Assembly (NCBI GenBank): GCA_955652705.1
Contig: CATPBK010000013.1
Span: 1-36,688 of the forward strand
DNA: 36,688 nucleotides
Reading direction: 5' to 3'
Origin: Candidatus Dormiibacterota bacterium
GTDB lineage: Bacteria; Chloroflexota; Dormibacteria; Dormibacterales; Dormibacteraceae
Numbering within the stretch: position 1 is the first letter of the stretch; every line of letters starts with the position of its first letter. Shown here in pieces: positions 7,499 to 15,280 of the stretch. A model generated the notes under the pieces. It made no database searches, was not told the origin of the DNA, and saw only the letters and a list, made by a program, of their open reading frames with translations. Made by a program: the position numbers and the translations under genes.

Positions 7499-8902
7499 TT
7501 AGGGCTCGCTCGCCACTCTCCAGCGCTGCCCCTCCGGGCCATCGATGACGAGCACGCCCAGCGTCGCCAGCTCATCCCGGAGCCGGTCGGAGGTCGCAAA
7601 ATCGCGAGCTCCGCGAGCTCGTGCCCGCTGCTCCAGCAGCTCGGCGGCCCCCGGCGGAAGGTCTTCGCGGCCAGGAGCGCGGTCCAGATCGAGGCCCAGG
7701 ACCCGGTCCCAGTCGAGCAGGAGGGCGGCTTTGGCGCCGGGCGCCAGGGGCCCGTGCACCAGCTCCGAGACCAGCGCCATCACGCCGGGCAGGTCGAGGT
7801 CGTCGTTGATCATCCGCAGAAAACGTTCGGGATAGTCGCCCCGGGGACCCTCCGAGCCACCTGCCCATTCGGCCACCCTCCGGCGGAGCTGTCCGAGTGT
7901 CCGATCGGCTCCGGCGAGCCCCTCCGGGCTGAAATTCAGGGGTGAGCGATACCTGGCCTGGAGCGCCAGGTAGCGGAACGCGAGCGGGTCGACCCCCTGC
8001 TCCTGGAGCTCCGTCATGCGGAAGAAGTTGCCCGCAGACTTGGCCATTCGCGTTCCGGAGAGCAGCAGGAGCTGGCCGTGCAGCCAGTAGCTCACGACCC
8101 GGTGCCCGGTCACCCCCTCCGATTGGGCGATCTCAGCCTCGTGGTGCGGAAAGACGTTGTCGGCGCCGCCGGTGTGGATGTCGAAGCGCTCGCCAAGGAG
8201 CCCCATCGACATCGCCGAGCACTCGATGTGCCAGCCTGGGAAGCCGGGCCCCCAGGGGCTCGGCCAGACCATCTGCCGGTTCTCTCCGGCAGCCTTCCAG
8301 AGGGTGAAGTCGAGCGGGCTGCGCTTCAAGGGATCGACCTTGCCGCGCGTTCCTGCCAGGAGATTCGCGGTCGTGTTCCGCGAGAGCCGCCCATACGCGG
8401 GAAAGCTCGCGATGTCGAAATAAACGGTGCCGCGCGACTCGTAAGCGAGGCCTCGCTCCAACAGGCGCTCGACCAGCTCGACCATGCGTGGCACCCACTC
8501 GGTCGCGCGCGGGTAATGAGTGGCGGCCTGGATGTTCAGGCGCCGCTCGTCGGCCAGGAAAGCCTCCGTGAAGTGGGCCGCGATCTCCTCCGGGGTCTTC
8601 TTCTCGAGCCGCGCGCCGACCAGCATCTTGTCCTCGCCGCGGTCGAAGGTGTCGTCGGTCAGGTGGCCGACGTCGGTGATGTTCTTCACCTGTTCGACGG
8701 CGTAGCCGTTGTACTCGAGCACGCGCCGGAGCAGATCGGCGAAGAGGTAGGTGCGCATGTTGCCGACGTGCGCGTATCGATAGACGGTGGGTCCGCAGGT
8801 GTACATCGAGACCCGGCCGGCCTGGAGCGGCTTGAACCGTTGGCGGGCCCGGCCAAGCGTGTTGTAGAGCCGGATGGGAGGAGCGGCCAACCTCGCGCTC
8901 AT
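7499..8902 (-). CDS. cysS: Cysteinyl-tRNA synthetase
   Basis: This is a class I aminoacyl-tRNA synthetase that charges tRNA-Cys. From ATG 8902 it has 467 residues, normal for the family. The first zinc ligand lies in YTCGPTVY (C36) and the HIGH motif is HVGN (45-48). Other zinc ligands lie in HIECSAM and HHEAEIAQSE. The KMSKS loop reads RMAKSAGN, a mild variant. CGPTVY and the length favour CysS over the mycothiol ligase MshC. Upstream in-frame starts ATG 8911 and TTG 8920 are possible; the latter has AGGGGG 4 nt before it but would overlap the divergent gene's start. Homologues usually begin close to RLYNTLG, so I prefer 8902. Confidence 0.95.
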   Translation of the reverse strand: MSARLAAPPIRLYNTLGRARQRFKPLQAGRVSMYTCGPTVYRYAHVGNMRTYLFADLLRRVLEYNGYAVEQVKNITDVGHLTDDTFDRGEDKMLVGARLEKKTPEEIAAHFTEAFLADERRLNIQAATHYPRATEWVPRMVELVERLLERGLAYESRGTVYFDIASFPAYGRLSRNTTANLLAGTRGKVDPLKRSPLDFTLWKAAGENRQMVWPSPWGPGFPGWHIECSAMSMGLLGERFDIHTGGADNVFPHHEAEIAQSEGVTGHRVVSYWLHGQLLLLSGTRMAKSAGNFFRMTELQEQGVDPLAFRYLALQARYRSPLNFSPEGLAGADRTLGQLRRRVAEWAGGSEGPRGDYPERFLRMINDDLDLPGVMALVSELVHGPLAPGAKAALLLDWDRVLGLDLDRAPGREDLPPGAAELLEQRARARGARDFATSDRLRDELATLGVLVIDGPEGQRWRVASEP

Positions 8903-8919
8903 GCTAATCATTCGTTTCA

Positions 8920-9909
8920 ATGCGCCCCCTGAGGCTCAACACCGACTCGCTTGAACCGGCCGCGATCGCGGGCCTGGTCCTGACCCACGACCTCGGGCCT
9001 GACCTCCGCAAGGGAACCGTCCTCGGTGCCGAGCACCTGGATCGTCTACGCCTGGTGTCCGAAGTCCATGTCATGGAGCTGGAACCGGGAGACGTGCACG
9101 AGGACGACGCCGCCCAGAGCCTGGGCGCGGCGCTGGCCGGGCACGGAGCTATGCGTGTCACGCCGCCGGTTCAGAGCCAGGTCCGGATCCTGGCCGAGCG
9201 GCGCGGCCTGCTGCGCGTTAACGTTCCCGTCCTGGCGCGCGTCAACGCGCTGCCGGGCATCGCCGTCTTCACCCTCTTCGACGGGCAGGCGGTCGACGCC
9301 GGGGAGGAGGTGGCGGGCTGCAAGGTCACGCCAGTTGCGGTCCCGGAGGCGATCTTGCGAGAGGCCCAGTACCTGGCCAGCGAGCTGAGGGTCATCGAGC
9401 TCCTGCCGTTCAAACCGCTGCGCACGTCCATAGTCGTGACCGAGAAGCTGAAACCGCGGGCTCGCACTTTGTTCCGCGAGGCGGTGGCGCGGAAGCTGGG
9501 CTGGTATGGCGCCGAGCTGCTCGAGGTCCGCGAATCTCCGCGCAGCGAGAACGCCGTTCGTGACGCCTACGCGGAGGCGGTCTCAGCGGACGCCGAGCTG
9601 GTGCTCTTCGCCGGAGCCTCGTCCATCGACCCGCTCGACCCTGCCTACACCGAGCTCGACCGCGCCGGCGGCGAGCTGGTCCGCTTCGGAATGCCGGCCC
9701 ACCCCGGCAGCATGCTCTGGATGGGACGGCTGGGCCGGGCCACCGTTCTCGGCATCGCCTCCTGCGCCGGCTTCGGCAAACAGACCTCCCTCGACCTGGT
9801 GTTGCCATTCGTTTTCGCGGGAGTGCCTCTCGACTTGGCCGAGCTCGGGCACGGCGGCCTGGTCGAGAAATCCGCGGGTCGCCGTTTTCCGCCCTACCCC
9901 GCAGACTGA
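8920..9909 (+). CDS. Molybdopterin-binding-fold (MoCF-type) protein
   Basis: This is a 329-residue protein. The C-terminal half carries the MoaB/MoeA-like molybdopterin-binding fold: ELVLFAGASSIDPLDPAY, then GGELVRFGMPAHPGSMLW and ATVLGIASCAGFGKQTSLD, seen in pieces. The N-terminal part (about 1-120) resembles the family often encoded near molybdenum hydroxylases such as CO dehydrogenase, described as molybdopterin-binding proteins of uncertain role. No molybdoenzyme or cofactor-synthesis gene lies in this window, so the substrate is unknown. ATG 8920 lies within about 20 nt of the divergent cysS start; TAATCA 9 nt before it may be a -10. The next gene starts 5 nt after its stop region, so the two are likely co-transcribed. 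Confidence 0.78.
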   Translation: MRPLRLNTDSLEPAAIAGLVLTHDLGPDLRKGTVLGAEHLDRLRLVSEVHVMELEPGDVHEDDAAQSLGAALAGHGAMRVTPPVQSQVRILAERRGLLRVNVPVLARVNALPGIAVFTLFDGQAVDAGEEVAGCKVTPVAVPEAILREAQYLASELRVIELLPFKPLRTSIVVTEKLKPRARTLFREAVARKLGWYGAELLEVRESPRSENAVRDAYAEAVSADAELVLFAGASSIDPLDPAYTELDRAGGELVRFGMPAHPGSMLWMGRLGRATVLGIASCAGFGKQTSLDLVLPFVFAGVPLDLAELGHGGLVEKSAGRRFPPYPAD

Positions 9910-9914
9910 AGGGC

Positions 9915-10208
9915 ATGCGCTACCAGCTTCGGGACTACGACGTGAGGCCTGGCGAGATGGAGGAGTGGGTTGCCGAGTGGGTGGCCAAGATCCGACCGCT
10001 GCGGGTGAACTTCGGCTTCGAGGTGGTCGGCGCCTGGGTGGTGGAAGGCGAGAGCCGGTTTGTCTGGATCCTCGGTCACGAAGACTTCGAGGCGGCGGAC
10101 GCCCACTACTACGAGTCCGAAGAGCGGCGAGCGATGACGCCGGACCCGGCCCGGCACCTGTCGGGGAACCGCGCCACCTTCATGACTCGCGTTCTAGCGG
10201 ACTCCTGA
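9915..10208 (+). CDS. NIPSNAP-family small protein
   Basis: This 97-residue protein begins MRYQLRDYDVRPGEMEEWVAEW and contains FVWILGHEDFEAADAHYYESEER. The pattern matches the NIPSNAP dimeric alpha/beta-barrel fold, common in small bacterial proteins of unknown catalytic role. GAAGGGC just before ATG 9915 serves as the ribosome binding site. It follows the molybdopterin-binding-fold gene by 5 nt. Its last 15 nt overlap the end of the convergent DUF309 gene. Function is not known. Confidence 0.78.
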   Translation: MRYQLRDYDVRPGEMEEWVAEWVAKIRPLRVNFGFEVVGAWVVEGESRFVWILGHEDFEAADAHYYESEERRAMTPDPARHLSGNRATFMTRVLADS

Positions 10209-10556
10209 AACCCTGCTGATCAGGGGCAGCTCCAGCTCGGGCCAGCCGGTCTGCGAGTCCACGGCAGCCCGCATCTCGTCGACGCGGGCGACGAGCGGCG
10301 CCAGCTCGACGCCCTGGTGGCTGGGCAGATAGGGTCGCAGGTAGTCGGCGCCGCTGCGCCACTTGTTGAGGGTCCCGCGCCGGTTGCGCCGGCGGTAGTG
10401 CAGGCAGCCCGCAGCGACCTGGATGAGGCCCTTGTAGAACCCGGACTCAGGGCCGTGCCGGTCGGGCGTCCAGGCCCCCTCCCAGGCTTCGTGGGCTTCC
10501 CAGAAGTCGCCGCGGTTGAAGAGCTCTATGCCACTTGCGAGGCCGTCTTTTTCCAA
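10194..10556 (-). CDS. DUF309 family protein
   Basis: This 120-residue helical protein has the DUF309 signature: ELFNRGDFWEAHEAWEGAW near the N-terminus and FYKGLIQVAAGCLHYRRRNRRGTLNKW in the middle (longer than shown). The family function is unknown; it is a small all-helical fold found across bacteria and chloroplasts. The start is TTG 10556 with GGAAGA 5 nt before it. No ATG or GTG exists in a suitable place in this frame. The 3' end overlaps the convergent NIPSNAP gene by 15 nt. Confidence 0.82.
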   Translation of the reverse strand: MEKDGLASGIELFNRGDFWEAHEAWEGAWTPDRHGPESGFYKGLIQVAAGCLHYRRRNRRGTLNKWRSGADYLRPYLPSHQGVELAPLVARVDEMRAAVDSQTGWPELELPLISRVSGVR

Positions 10557-10623
10557 CTCGGTCTTCCAGCCCTCTCTTGTACTCCAGGTGCCATCCGATG
10601 GGCGTCGCTAAACTGTCCCGGCT

Positions 10624-11118
10624 TTGCCTGACGAGCGGTTGGCCGAGGTCCGTCCGGTCTTCCGCTTCATCGTGGGCCTCGGCGCGGCGGGCGTGGTCAT
10701 CCTGGGCGTCGGTCTGCTCCAGTTCATCAACTTCGAGCCGTCCGGGCAGCACACTGGCCTGCAGGCCAGGATCCTCGGCTTTTGGGACTACGACCAGAAA
10801 ACCGGCACGATCACAGGTGACTCGAAAGATCACTTCAAGACCACCGAACAGCTGGCGGCGGAGGTGGACTGGACGACCTTGCCGCCGGACCTCCTGGTCG
10901 GCGGCCACTGGTTCTCCGGCGGATTCGCTCTCGACGCGGGCGGGGTGGGACCGGCGCGCGCTCGCGACCTCATAGCCAAGCCGGCGGTCCCCTTAAGGCC
11001 GCCCTCCGACCGCGGCACTCCTCCCGGCCGCTACACGTTCGTGGTCGAACGCTATTACCGCGACAAGCCAGTCGAGGTGCTGGCCCGGGCCTCGGTGCTG
11101 GTGATCGGGGGCCGCTAG
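10624..11118 (+). CDS. Hypothetical protein with one N-terminal membrane helix
   Basis: This is a 164-residue protein that I do not recognise. Residues about 12-35 form a hydrophobic segment (FRFIVGLGAAGVVILGVGLLQF). The rest is predicted outside the membrane, with beta-type patches such as ARILGFWDYDQKTGTITG and a final RYTFVVERYYRDKPVEVLARA. Starts are TTG 10624 or TTG 10639; there is no Shine-Dalgarno site, but TAAACT lies 9 nt before 10624. The third codon position is GC-rich throughout, supporting real coding. The PrsW-type protease gene starts 4 nt after its stop, so a partner or substrate role is possible but unproven. Confidence 0.62.
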   Translation: MPDERLAEVRPVFRFIVGLGAAGVVILGVGLLQFINFEPSGQHTGLQARILGFWDYDQKTGTITGDSKDHFKTTEQLAAEVDWTTLPPDLLVGGHWFSGGFALDAGGVGPARARDLIAKPAVPLRPPSDRGTPPGRYTFVVERYYRDKPVEVLARASVLVIGGR

Positions 11119-11122
11119 AGGA

Positions 11123-12448
11123 ATGGCCGCCGTCCAGCCGCTCTACCAGGCCGCCAATCCGCGGCCGCACCGACCGCCCCGCTACTGGCTCGCTCTCGCG
11201 CTGGCCGGGGCCGTGGTCGCCGCGATGGTCGTCGGGTCGATCATCGACCTGGTCGCGCTGAAAGCCACGATCGTCGTGCTCGACTTGCTGGGCGTGATCA
11301 TCGTGGGCCTGGTCACCTTCGGGACCTGGCTCGTCATCGTGGCGGTGGACCGGCGTCCCAACGTCCGGCGCCGGCATCTGGTCGTGGCCGGGATCGCGCT
11401 CTCCCTGGCCCTGGGGATCTGGCTCCTCGGGGTCAATCTCCTCTACGCCGGCCTGAATGTTGCCGGCGTGCTGCTCAGCTTGCCCACGACCGGGCTCGCC
11501 CTCTACTTGATACGTCGGCTCGATTACAACGAGCGGGAGCCCTGGCGGCTGATCCTGGTGGCGGCCGGCTGGGGCGCGGTCGTGGCCACCACGCTGGCGA
11601 TCATCTTCGAGGCGATGTGGTCCTTCTCCATCGACGGGGGACTAATCCCCGGTCCCGGCCTCCAGGTCTCCACCGCCTTCAGCGCAGCCCTACTGGAGGA
11701 GACCCCCAAAGGAGTCGCGGTGCTGCTCCTCTTCCTGGTCATGCGCAACGAGTTCGACGACGTCGTGGACGGCATCGTTTACGGGGCCGCCGTCGGGCTC
11801 GGCTTCAACTTCATGGAGACGGTGGTCTACATGAGCGTCGGTGGGTTCGGACAGTGGATCTTCCGGCAGTGGTTGGGGCTCTTTCTCGGGCACGCCACCT
11901 ACACGGCGCTGATCGGCGCCGGCATCGGCGTCGCGCGTCAGGTCCCAGGGCTTGGCCGGAAGGCGCTGGCGATCCTCTCCGGCTTCGTCATCGCGGTCGC
12001 GGCGCACTTTGCCTGGGACGCCTGGATCTGGTACTTCCCGCGCCCGAGCGACCCTGGGCTCCTGCTGCTGTCCATTCCCGCCCAGTACCTGGTGGTCGAC
12101 GGACCGTTCTTCGTCGCCGTCGCCGTCATGTTCGTACTCGGGCTGCGCATCGAAGGCCGGGCGGTGGCGCGCGAGCTTGGGTTGGAGGCGGCGACCGGCT
12201 CCGGCGCGGTGCTGCCCGAAGAGGTGCCCGTGGTGGTCAGCCCCGCTCGGCGCTTCGAGGCCCGGATGCGAATGCTTTCCAGCCGCGGCCTGCCAGGCTA
12301 CCTGTGGCTCCGCCGGCTCCAGCGGGCGCAGCTCGACCTCGTCCTGGAGCGCTGGCACCGGGCGCGCCTGGAGATCGAGGAGCCGTTGGAAGCGGAGCTC
12401 CGCCTGCGTGACAAGGTGCTCGCGATCCGCTACGGCGTCCGGTCCTAG
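11123..12448 (+). CDS. PrsW-family intramembrane metalloprotease
   Basis: This is a 441-residue multi-pass membrane protein with about eight or nine hydrophobic segments. PrsW signatures are visible: EETPKG (E192, E193, K196), GLGFNFMETVVY (226-236), GHATYT (H257) and HFAWD (H295). The glutamates and histidines are the expected metal and catalytic residues. In Bacillus subtilis PrsW makes the site-1 cut of the anti-sigma factor RsiW. The C-terminal 100 residues are cytoplasmic, charged and helical, longer than in minimal PrsW proteins. Substrate here is unknown; the membrane regulator beside the ECF sigma gene is one candidate (inference). GAGGA abuts the ATG. Its TAG stop forms part of a -10-like hexamer for the next gene. 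Confidence 0.87.
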   Translation: MAAVQPLYQAANPRPHRPPRYWLALALAGAVVAAMVVGSIIDLVALKATIVVLDLLGVIIVGLVTFGTWLVIVAVDRRPNVRRRHLVVAGIALSLALGIWLLGVNLLYAGLNVAGVLLSLPTTGLALYLIRRLDYNEREPWRLILVAAGWGAVVATTLAIIFEAMWSFSIDGGLIPGPGLQVSTAFSAALLEETPKGVAVLLLFLVMRNEFDDVVDGIVYGAAVGLGFNFMETVVYMSVGGFGQWIFRQWLGLFLGHATYTALIGAGIGVARQVPGLGRKALAILSGFVIAVAAHFAWDAWIWYFPRPSDPGLLLLSIPAQYLVVDGPFFVAVAVMFVLGLRIEGRAVARELGLEAATGSGAVLPEEVPVVVSPARRFEARMRMLSSRGLPGYLWLRRLQRAQLDLVLERWHRARLEIEEPLEAELRLRDKVLAIRYGVRS

Positions 12449-12451
12449 ACT
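12446..12451 (+). promoter_or_regulatory. -10 hexamer of the HD-domain gene, leaderless type
   Basis: TAGACT ends 7 nt before ATG 12459 and includes the TAG stop codon of the preceding gene. No convincing -35 is seen. The spacing places a start site at or next to the ATG. Confidence 0.45.
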
Positions 12452-12458
12452 TCCGGCC

Positions 12459-13844
12459 ATGCCGGACGTGACCGCGGAGTACCGGCGCGTCAATCTCTCC
12501 AGCGACCCCATCTATGGCTACCTGCGGATCACGAAGGGCGGCCGGGGAGGCGTGCCCGGCGAGGTGTCGGAGCAAGAGCTGCTGGACCATGCCTGGCTGC
12601 AGCGGCTGCGCCGCATCCACCAGCTCCAGAGCGCCTGGTGGGTTTTCGCGACCGCCGAGCACTCGCGGTTTCAGCACTCGCTCGGAGCCATGCACCTGGC
12701 GGGAGAGTGGGTGCGTCACCTGGACCCGACGCTGCGCGAGGTCCACAGCGGCGTGCCTTCGCCGGCTCTCGTCGAGGAGACCCTGCGGCTGGCGGGCCTC
12801 CTCCATGACGTCGGCCACGGGCCTTTCGGCCACTTCTTCGACGAGAACTACCTGGACCGCTGGGGCATCGACCACGAGATGATCGGCCGCGTCCTCGTCG
12901 AGGGGCCGCTGGCCGACCTCATCGGCGGGCTGGGCGCCTCACCCCACGGCGACTTCGAGCGGGGCGAGGCGGTCGACCCGCGCTGGGTCGCCTATCTGAT
13001 CTCCAAGGCCGACCTCGACGAGTTCCAGCCCCCGCCGTGGCTGGCCGTTCTGAAGCCGCTCCTGACGGGGCCCTTCTCGGCGGACAACATGGACTACGTG
13101 CCGCGCGACTCCTACATCTGCGGCGTCGCCAGCGGGCCGGTCGACATTCAACGCATCCTCCATTACTCGTTCATCTCGAAGGAGGGCCTGACGCTGCATG
13201 ACCACGGGGCCGAGGCGCTCTTCATGTTCCTCTCGGCGCGGCTCTACCTCTACAACCAGGTCTACTTCCACCGCACCGTGCGCAGGATCGACCTCCAGCT
13301 GCGCGAGATCTTCCGGCCGACGATGGACCGCTTGCTGGGCGGCAACCCCTTGGACGACCTCGACCGCTATCGCAGCGTGACCGAGTGGTACTTGATGGAC
13401 GAGGTCGACCGCTGGGCGCGGGGGGACGCCGGTCCCGAGCTGCGGGAGCTCGGCCGGGCGTGGTCGGACATCGTGGACCGGCGCCTCAAGTGGCGGCTGA
13501 TCTACACCACGTACATCGAGATCCACGAGCTGGACCCGCGCCTGCACGCCCTGACGCGCGACGAGTTCGCCGCGAGGATCCGTTCCGAGCTTCCCCGCGA
13601 GCTTCGTGAGACGGAGTTCGAGGTGGACATCGCCACCCAGGGCACCCAGGCCATCAACCCGCTCACCGAGACCGTGGACGTCGTCCTCTACGACCCGCTT
13701 GAGGATGCATACCGCCGGAGCGCGGTCATCGACCTCTTCAGGCGGTTGCCGGCGCGGATCTCCCTTTGCCGGATCTTCGCCCATGACGGCGCCCACCGCC
13801 GGGAGCTGGTCGCGGCCGCCGACCGGGCGCTGGCCCCCGGCTAA
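12459..13844 (+). CDS. HD-domain phosphohydrolase, dGTPase-like
   Basis: This is a 461-residue protein. The HD superfamily metal site is clear: AEHSRFQHSLGAMHLA (H73), LLHDVGHGPFGHFFDE (H116, D117, H120) and DNMDYVPRDSYICGV, matching the family pattern around the last metal Asp. The layout is that of dGTPase/SAMHD1-like triphosphohydrolases (COG1078), which cut nucleoside triphosphates to nucleosides; substrate specificity cannot be read from sequence. The C-terminal half is helical, then beta (TETVDVVLYDPLEDAYRR). ATG 12459 was chosen because it begins just after the previous stop; the frame itself is open much further upstream inside the PrsW gene. Repeats and hairpins follow the stop. Confidence 0.87.
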   Translation: MPDVTAEYRRVNLSSDPIYGYLRITKGGRGGVPGEVSEQELLDHAWLQRLRRIHQLQSAWWVFATAEHSRFQHSLGAMHLAGEWVRHLDPTLREVHSGVPSPALVEETLRLAGLLHDVGHGPFGHFFDENYLDRWGIDHEMIGRVLVEGPLADLIGGLGASPHGDFERGEAVDPRWVAYLISKADLDEFQPPPWLAVLKPLLTGPFSADNMDYVPRDSYICGVASGPVDIQRILHYSFISKEGLTLHDHGAEALFMFLSARLYLYNQVYFHRTVRRIDLQLREIFRPTMDRLLGGNPLDDLDRYRSVTEWYLMDEVDRWARGDAGPELRELGRAWSDIVDRRLKWRLIYTTYIEIHELDPRLHALTRDEFAARIRSELPRELRETEFEVDIATQGTQAINPLTETVDVVLYDPLEDAYRRSAVIDLFRRLPARISLCRIFAHDGAHRRELVAAADRALAPG

Positions 13845-13892
13845 CCCCCAAGCCTCCTCGAGCTGGGCAGCATGCGTCGGGCCCGGTTCAGA

Positions 13893-13933
13893 ACGTAAAG
13901 GCCCTTCCTTTCAGGCTCGCGCGCCGAGGCGCG
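13893..13933. repeat. 41-bp direct repeat, copy 1
   Basis: This copy is identical over 41 bp to 14000-14040. It starts ACGTAAAGGCCCTTCCTTTC and ends in GCGCGCCGAGGCGCG. It contains two self-complementary parts: AAAGG-CCCTT-CCTTT and CGCGCGC-CGAG-GCGCGCG, the second extending just past the repeat. The copies are 107 bp apart, between two convergent genes. Confidence 0.9.
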
Positions 13934-13939
13934 CGGCAG

Positions 13940-13957
13940 GCGAGCCGAGTGGCTCGC
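13940..13957. other. Hairpin beside repeat copy 1
   Basis: GCGAGCC (13940-13946) pairs with GGCTCGC (13951-13957) around GAGT. The same GCGAGCC can instead pair with GGCTCGC at 13914-13920 inside the repeat. These alternatives exclude each other. Function is unknown; no T-tract follows. Confidence 0.5.
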
Positions 13958-13999
13958 TCCAATTAAGGACAGATAAAGCCATCCACAAGCCCGAGGAAG

Positions 14000-14040
14000 A
14001 CGTAAAGGCCCTTCCTTTCAGGCTCGCGCGCCGAGGCGCG
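14000..14040. repeat. 41-bp direct repeat, copy 2
   Basis: Second perfect copy of the 13893-13933 element, followed by TTTCG. A shorter related sequence, GAAGGGCCTTCTTTTCT at 14074-14090, shares about 13 of 15 bases with the AAGGCCCTTCCTTTC part and overlaps the end of the zinc-ribbon gene. It has a short stem plus T-rich tail and may act as a weak terminator for plus-strand transcripts. Confidence 0.9.
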
Positions 14041-14088
14041 TTTCGTTCGCGGAACGGCTCACGTTCTTGGGGCGAAGGGCCTTCTTTT

Positions 14089-14331
14089 CTAATCCCATTC
14101 GCCAGGCTCACCGCCAAAGTCATCGGCTCCGTCATCGAAGCCGCTGTCGGCGCCCTCCCCGAAGTCGGCCAGGTCGTCGCCCTCCGAGCGGACGGTCGCG
14201 AAAGTGGAGACCAGCCGCACAACGTCTTTCGAGCCGCAGTGCGGGCACGGCGGGTCGGGCGCCGAGTAGCGCGCCAGGAGAGCGCTCGAGCGCTTGCCGC
14301 ACTTTCCGCAGCGGTACTCGTAAATCGGCAT
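14089..14331 (-). CDS. FmdB-type zinc ribbon protein
   Basis: This is an 80-residue protein beginning MPIYEYRCGKCGKR, the classic start of the FmdB/CxxC regulatory zinc ribbon family. The ligands are C8, C11, C29 and C32 (CPHCGS). After the ribbon comes an acidic, Gly/Asp-rich tail from about residue 50 (EGDDLADFGEGADSGFDD), also common in the family. The molecular role is not well defined; a regulatory role is often assumed. ATG 14331 is 7 nt after TAGTCC, so it may be leaderless. It diverges from the PLP-enzyme gene with 37 nt between the starts. Its stop overlaps the third, degenerate repeat copy. Confidence 0.88.
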   Translation of the reverse strand: MPIYEYRCGKCGKRSSALLARYSAPDPPCPHCGSKDVVRLVSTFATVRSEGDDLADFGEGADSGFDDGADDFGGEPGEWD

Positions 14332-14338
14332 TCTTAGT

Positions 14339-14362
14339 GGACTACCGAGCCGATTGTAGGAT
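14339..14362. promoter_or_regulatory. Paired -10 elements for zinc ribbon (minus) and PLP enzyme (plus)
   Basis: On the plus strand TAGGAT (14357-14362) ends 6 nt before GTG 14369, with TTAGTG 17 nt upstream as a poor -35. On the minus strand TAGTCC (14344-14339) ends 7 nt before ATG 14331. Each promoter would run into the other, so transcription of the two genes may compete. Confidence 0.45.
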
Positions 14363-14368
14363 CAGCCG

Positions 14369-15280
14369 GTGATCCCCCTCGACCGCATTCGAGCGGCCGC
14401 CGAGCGGGCCCGGCCCTACGTCCTGCGCTCGCCCGTCGTGCCTCTCGACGAGACCGCCTGGCTCAAGCTCGAGTGTCTGCAGCCGACCGGCAGCTTCAAG
14501 GTTCGCGGATTCTTCGCGCGCGCCCTCCAGCTCCCGGCGGACCAGCTCGCCCGAGGTTTGATCACCGTCAGCGCCGGAAACGCCGCCCAGGCCTGCGCCT
14601 ACGTCGCCCACCGGCTGCACGTGGGCTGCCGCGTAGTCATGTACGAGACCGCGCCCATATCCAAGATCGATGGCGTCCGCCGCTGGGGTGCGGTGCCGGT
14701 GCTGCTGCCGCGCGAAGGCGTCCTGGCCTGGCTTGCCGGCCGCGCTTGGGAACAGGAGCCGGAGACTTTCATCCACCCCTTCGCCGACCCGGACGTGATG
14801 GCCGGCCACGGTGGCGTCGCCCTGGAGCTGATGGAGCAGGTGCCCGACCTGGAGCGAGTGCTTGTCCCAACCGGCGGAGGCGGCCTTATCGGTGGCATCG
14901 CCAGCGCGCTGCGGCAGCTCCGAGCGGGCGTGGAGGTGATTGGCGTGCAGTCCACCGGCTACCCATCCTGGACCACCAGCCTGGCGAGCGGAAAGCCCGA
15001 GACGCTAACACCCGGGACGATCGCCGACGGCACCACCGCACCGGTCGACTCCCGCAACCTGGAGCTCCTGCGCGAGGTCGTCGACCGCTGGATCAACGTC
15101 CCGGAGGAGCGCCTCCGGAAGAAGATCGCGGAGCTGGCCCAGCGCGCGAAGGTCGTCGCGGAAGGCGCCGGGGTGCTCGGTTACGCGGCGCTCGACGACA
15201 TCGAGCCAGGGCCGTCGACGGTCGCCGTCGTGAGCGGCGGCAACCTTTCCGCGCAGCTACTCTCAGAGGCGCTCTCCTAG
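14369..15280 (+). CDS. PLP-dependent threonine/serine dehydratase-like enzyme
   Basis: This is a 303-residue fold-type II PLP enzyme. Its Schiff-base lysine is K44 in TGSFKVRGF, and the phosphate-binding loop is [10 protein letters not shown] (about residues 167-176). This matches catabolic threonine dehydratase or serine racemase, which deaminate or racemise hydroxy amino acids. The usual SSGNHAQ motif reads SAGNAAQ, losing the His and one Ser, which may alter specificity. There is no C-terminal ACT domain, so no isoleucine control as in biosynthetic IlvA. The start is GTG 14369, 6 nt after TAGGAT. Its TAG stop overlaps the slipin stop on the other strand. Confidence 0.83.
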   Translation: MIPLDRIRAAAERARPYVLRSPVVPLDETAWLKLECLQPTGSFKVRGFFARALQLPADQLARGLITVSAGNAAQACAYVAHRLHVGCRVVMYETAPISKIDGVRRWGAVPVLLPREGVLAWLAGRAWEQEPETFIHPFADPDVMAGHGGVALELMEQVPDLERVLVPTGGGGLIGGIASALRQLRAGVEVIGVQSTGYPSWTTSLASGKPETLTPGTIADGTTAPVDSRNLELLREVVDRWINVPEERLRKKIAELAQRAKVVAEGAGVLGYAALDDIEPGPSTVAVVSGGNLSAQLLSEALS

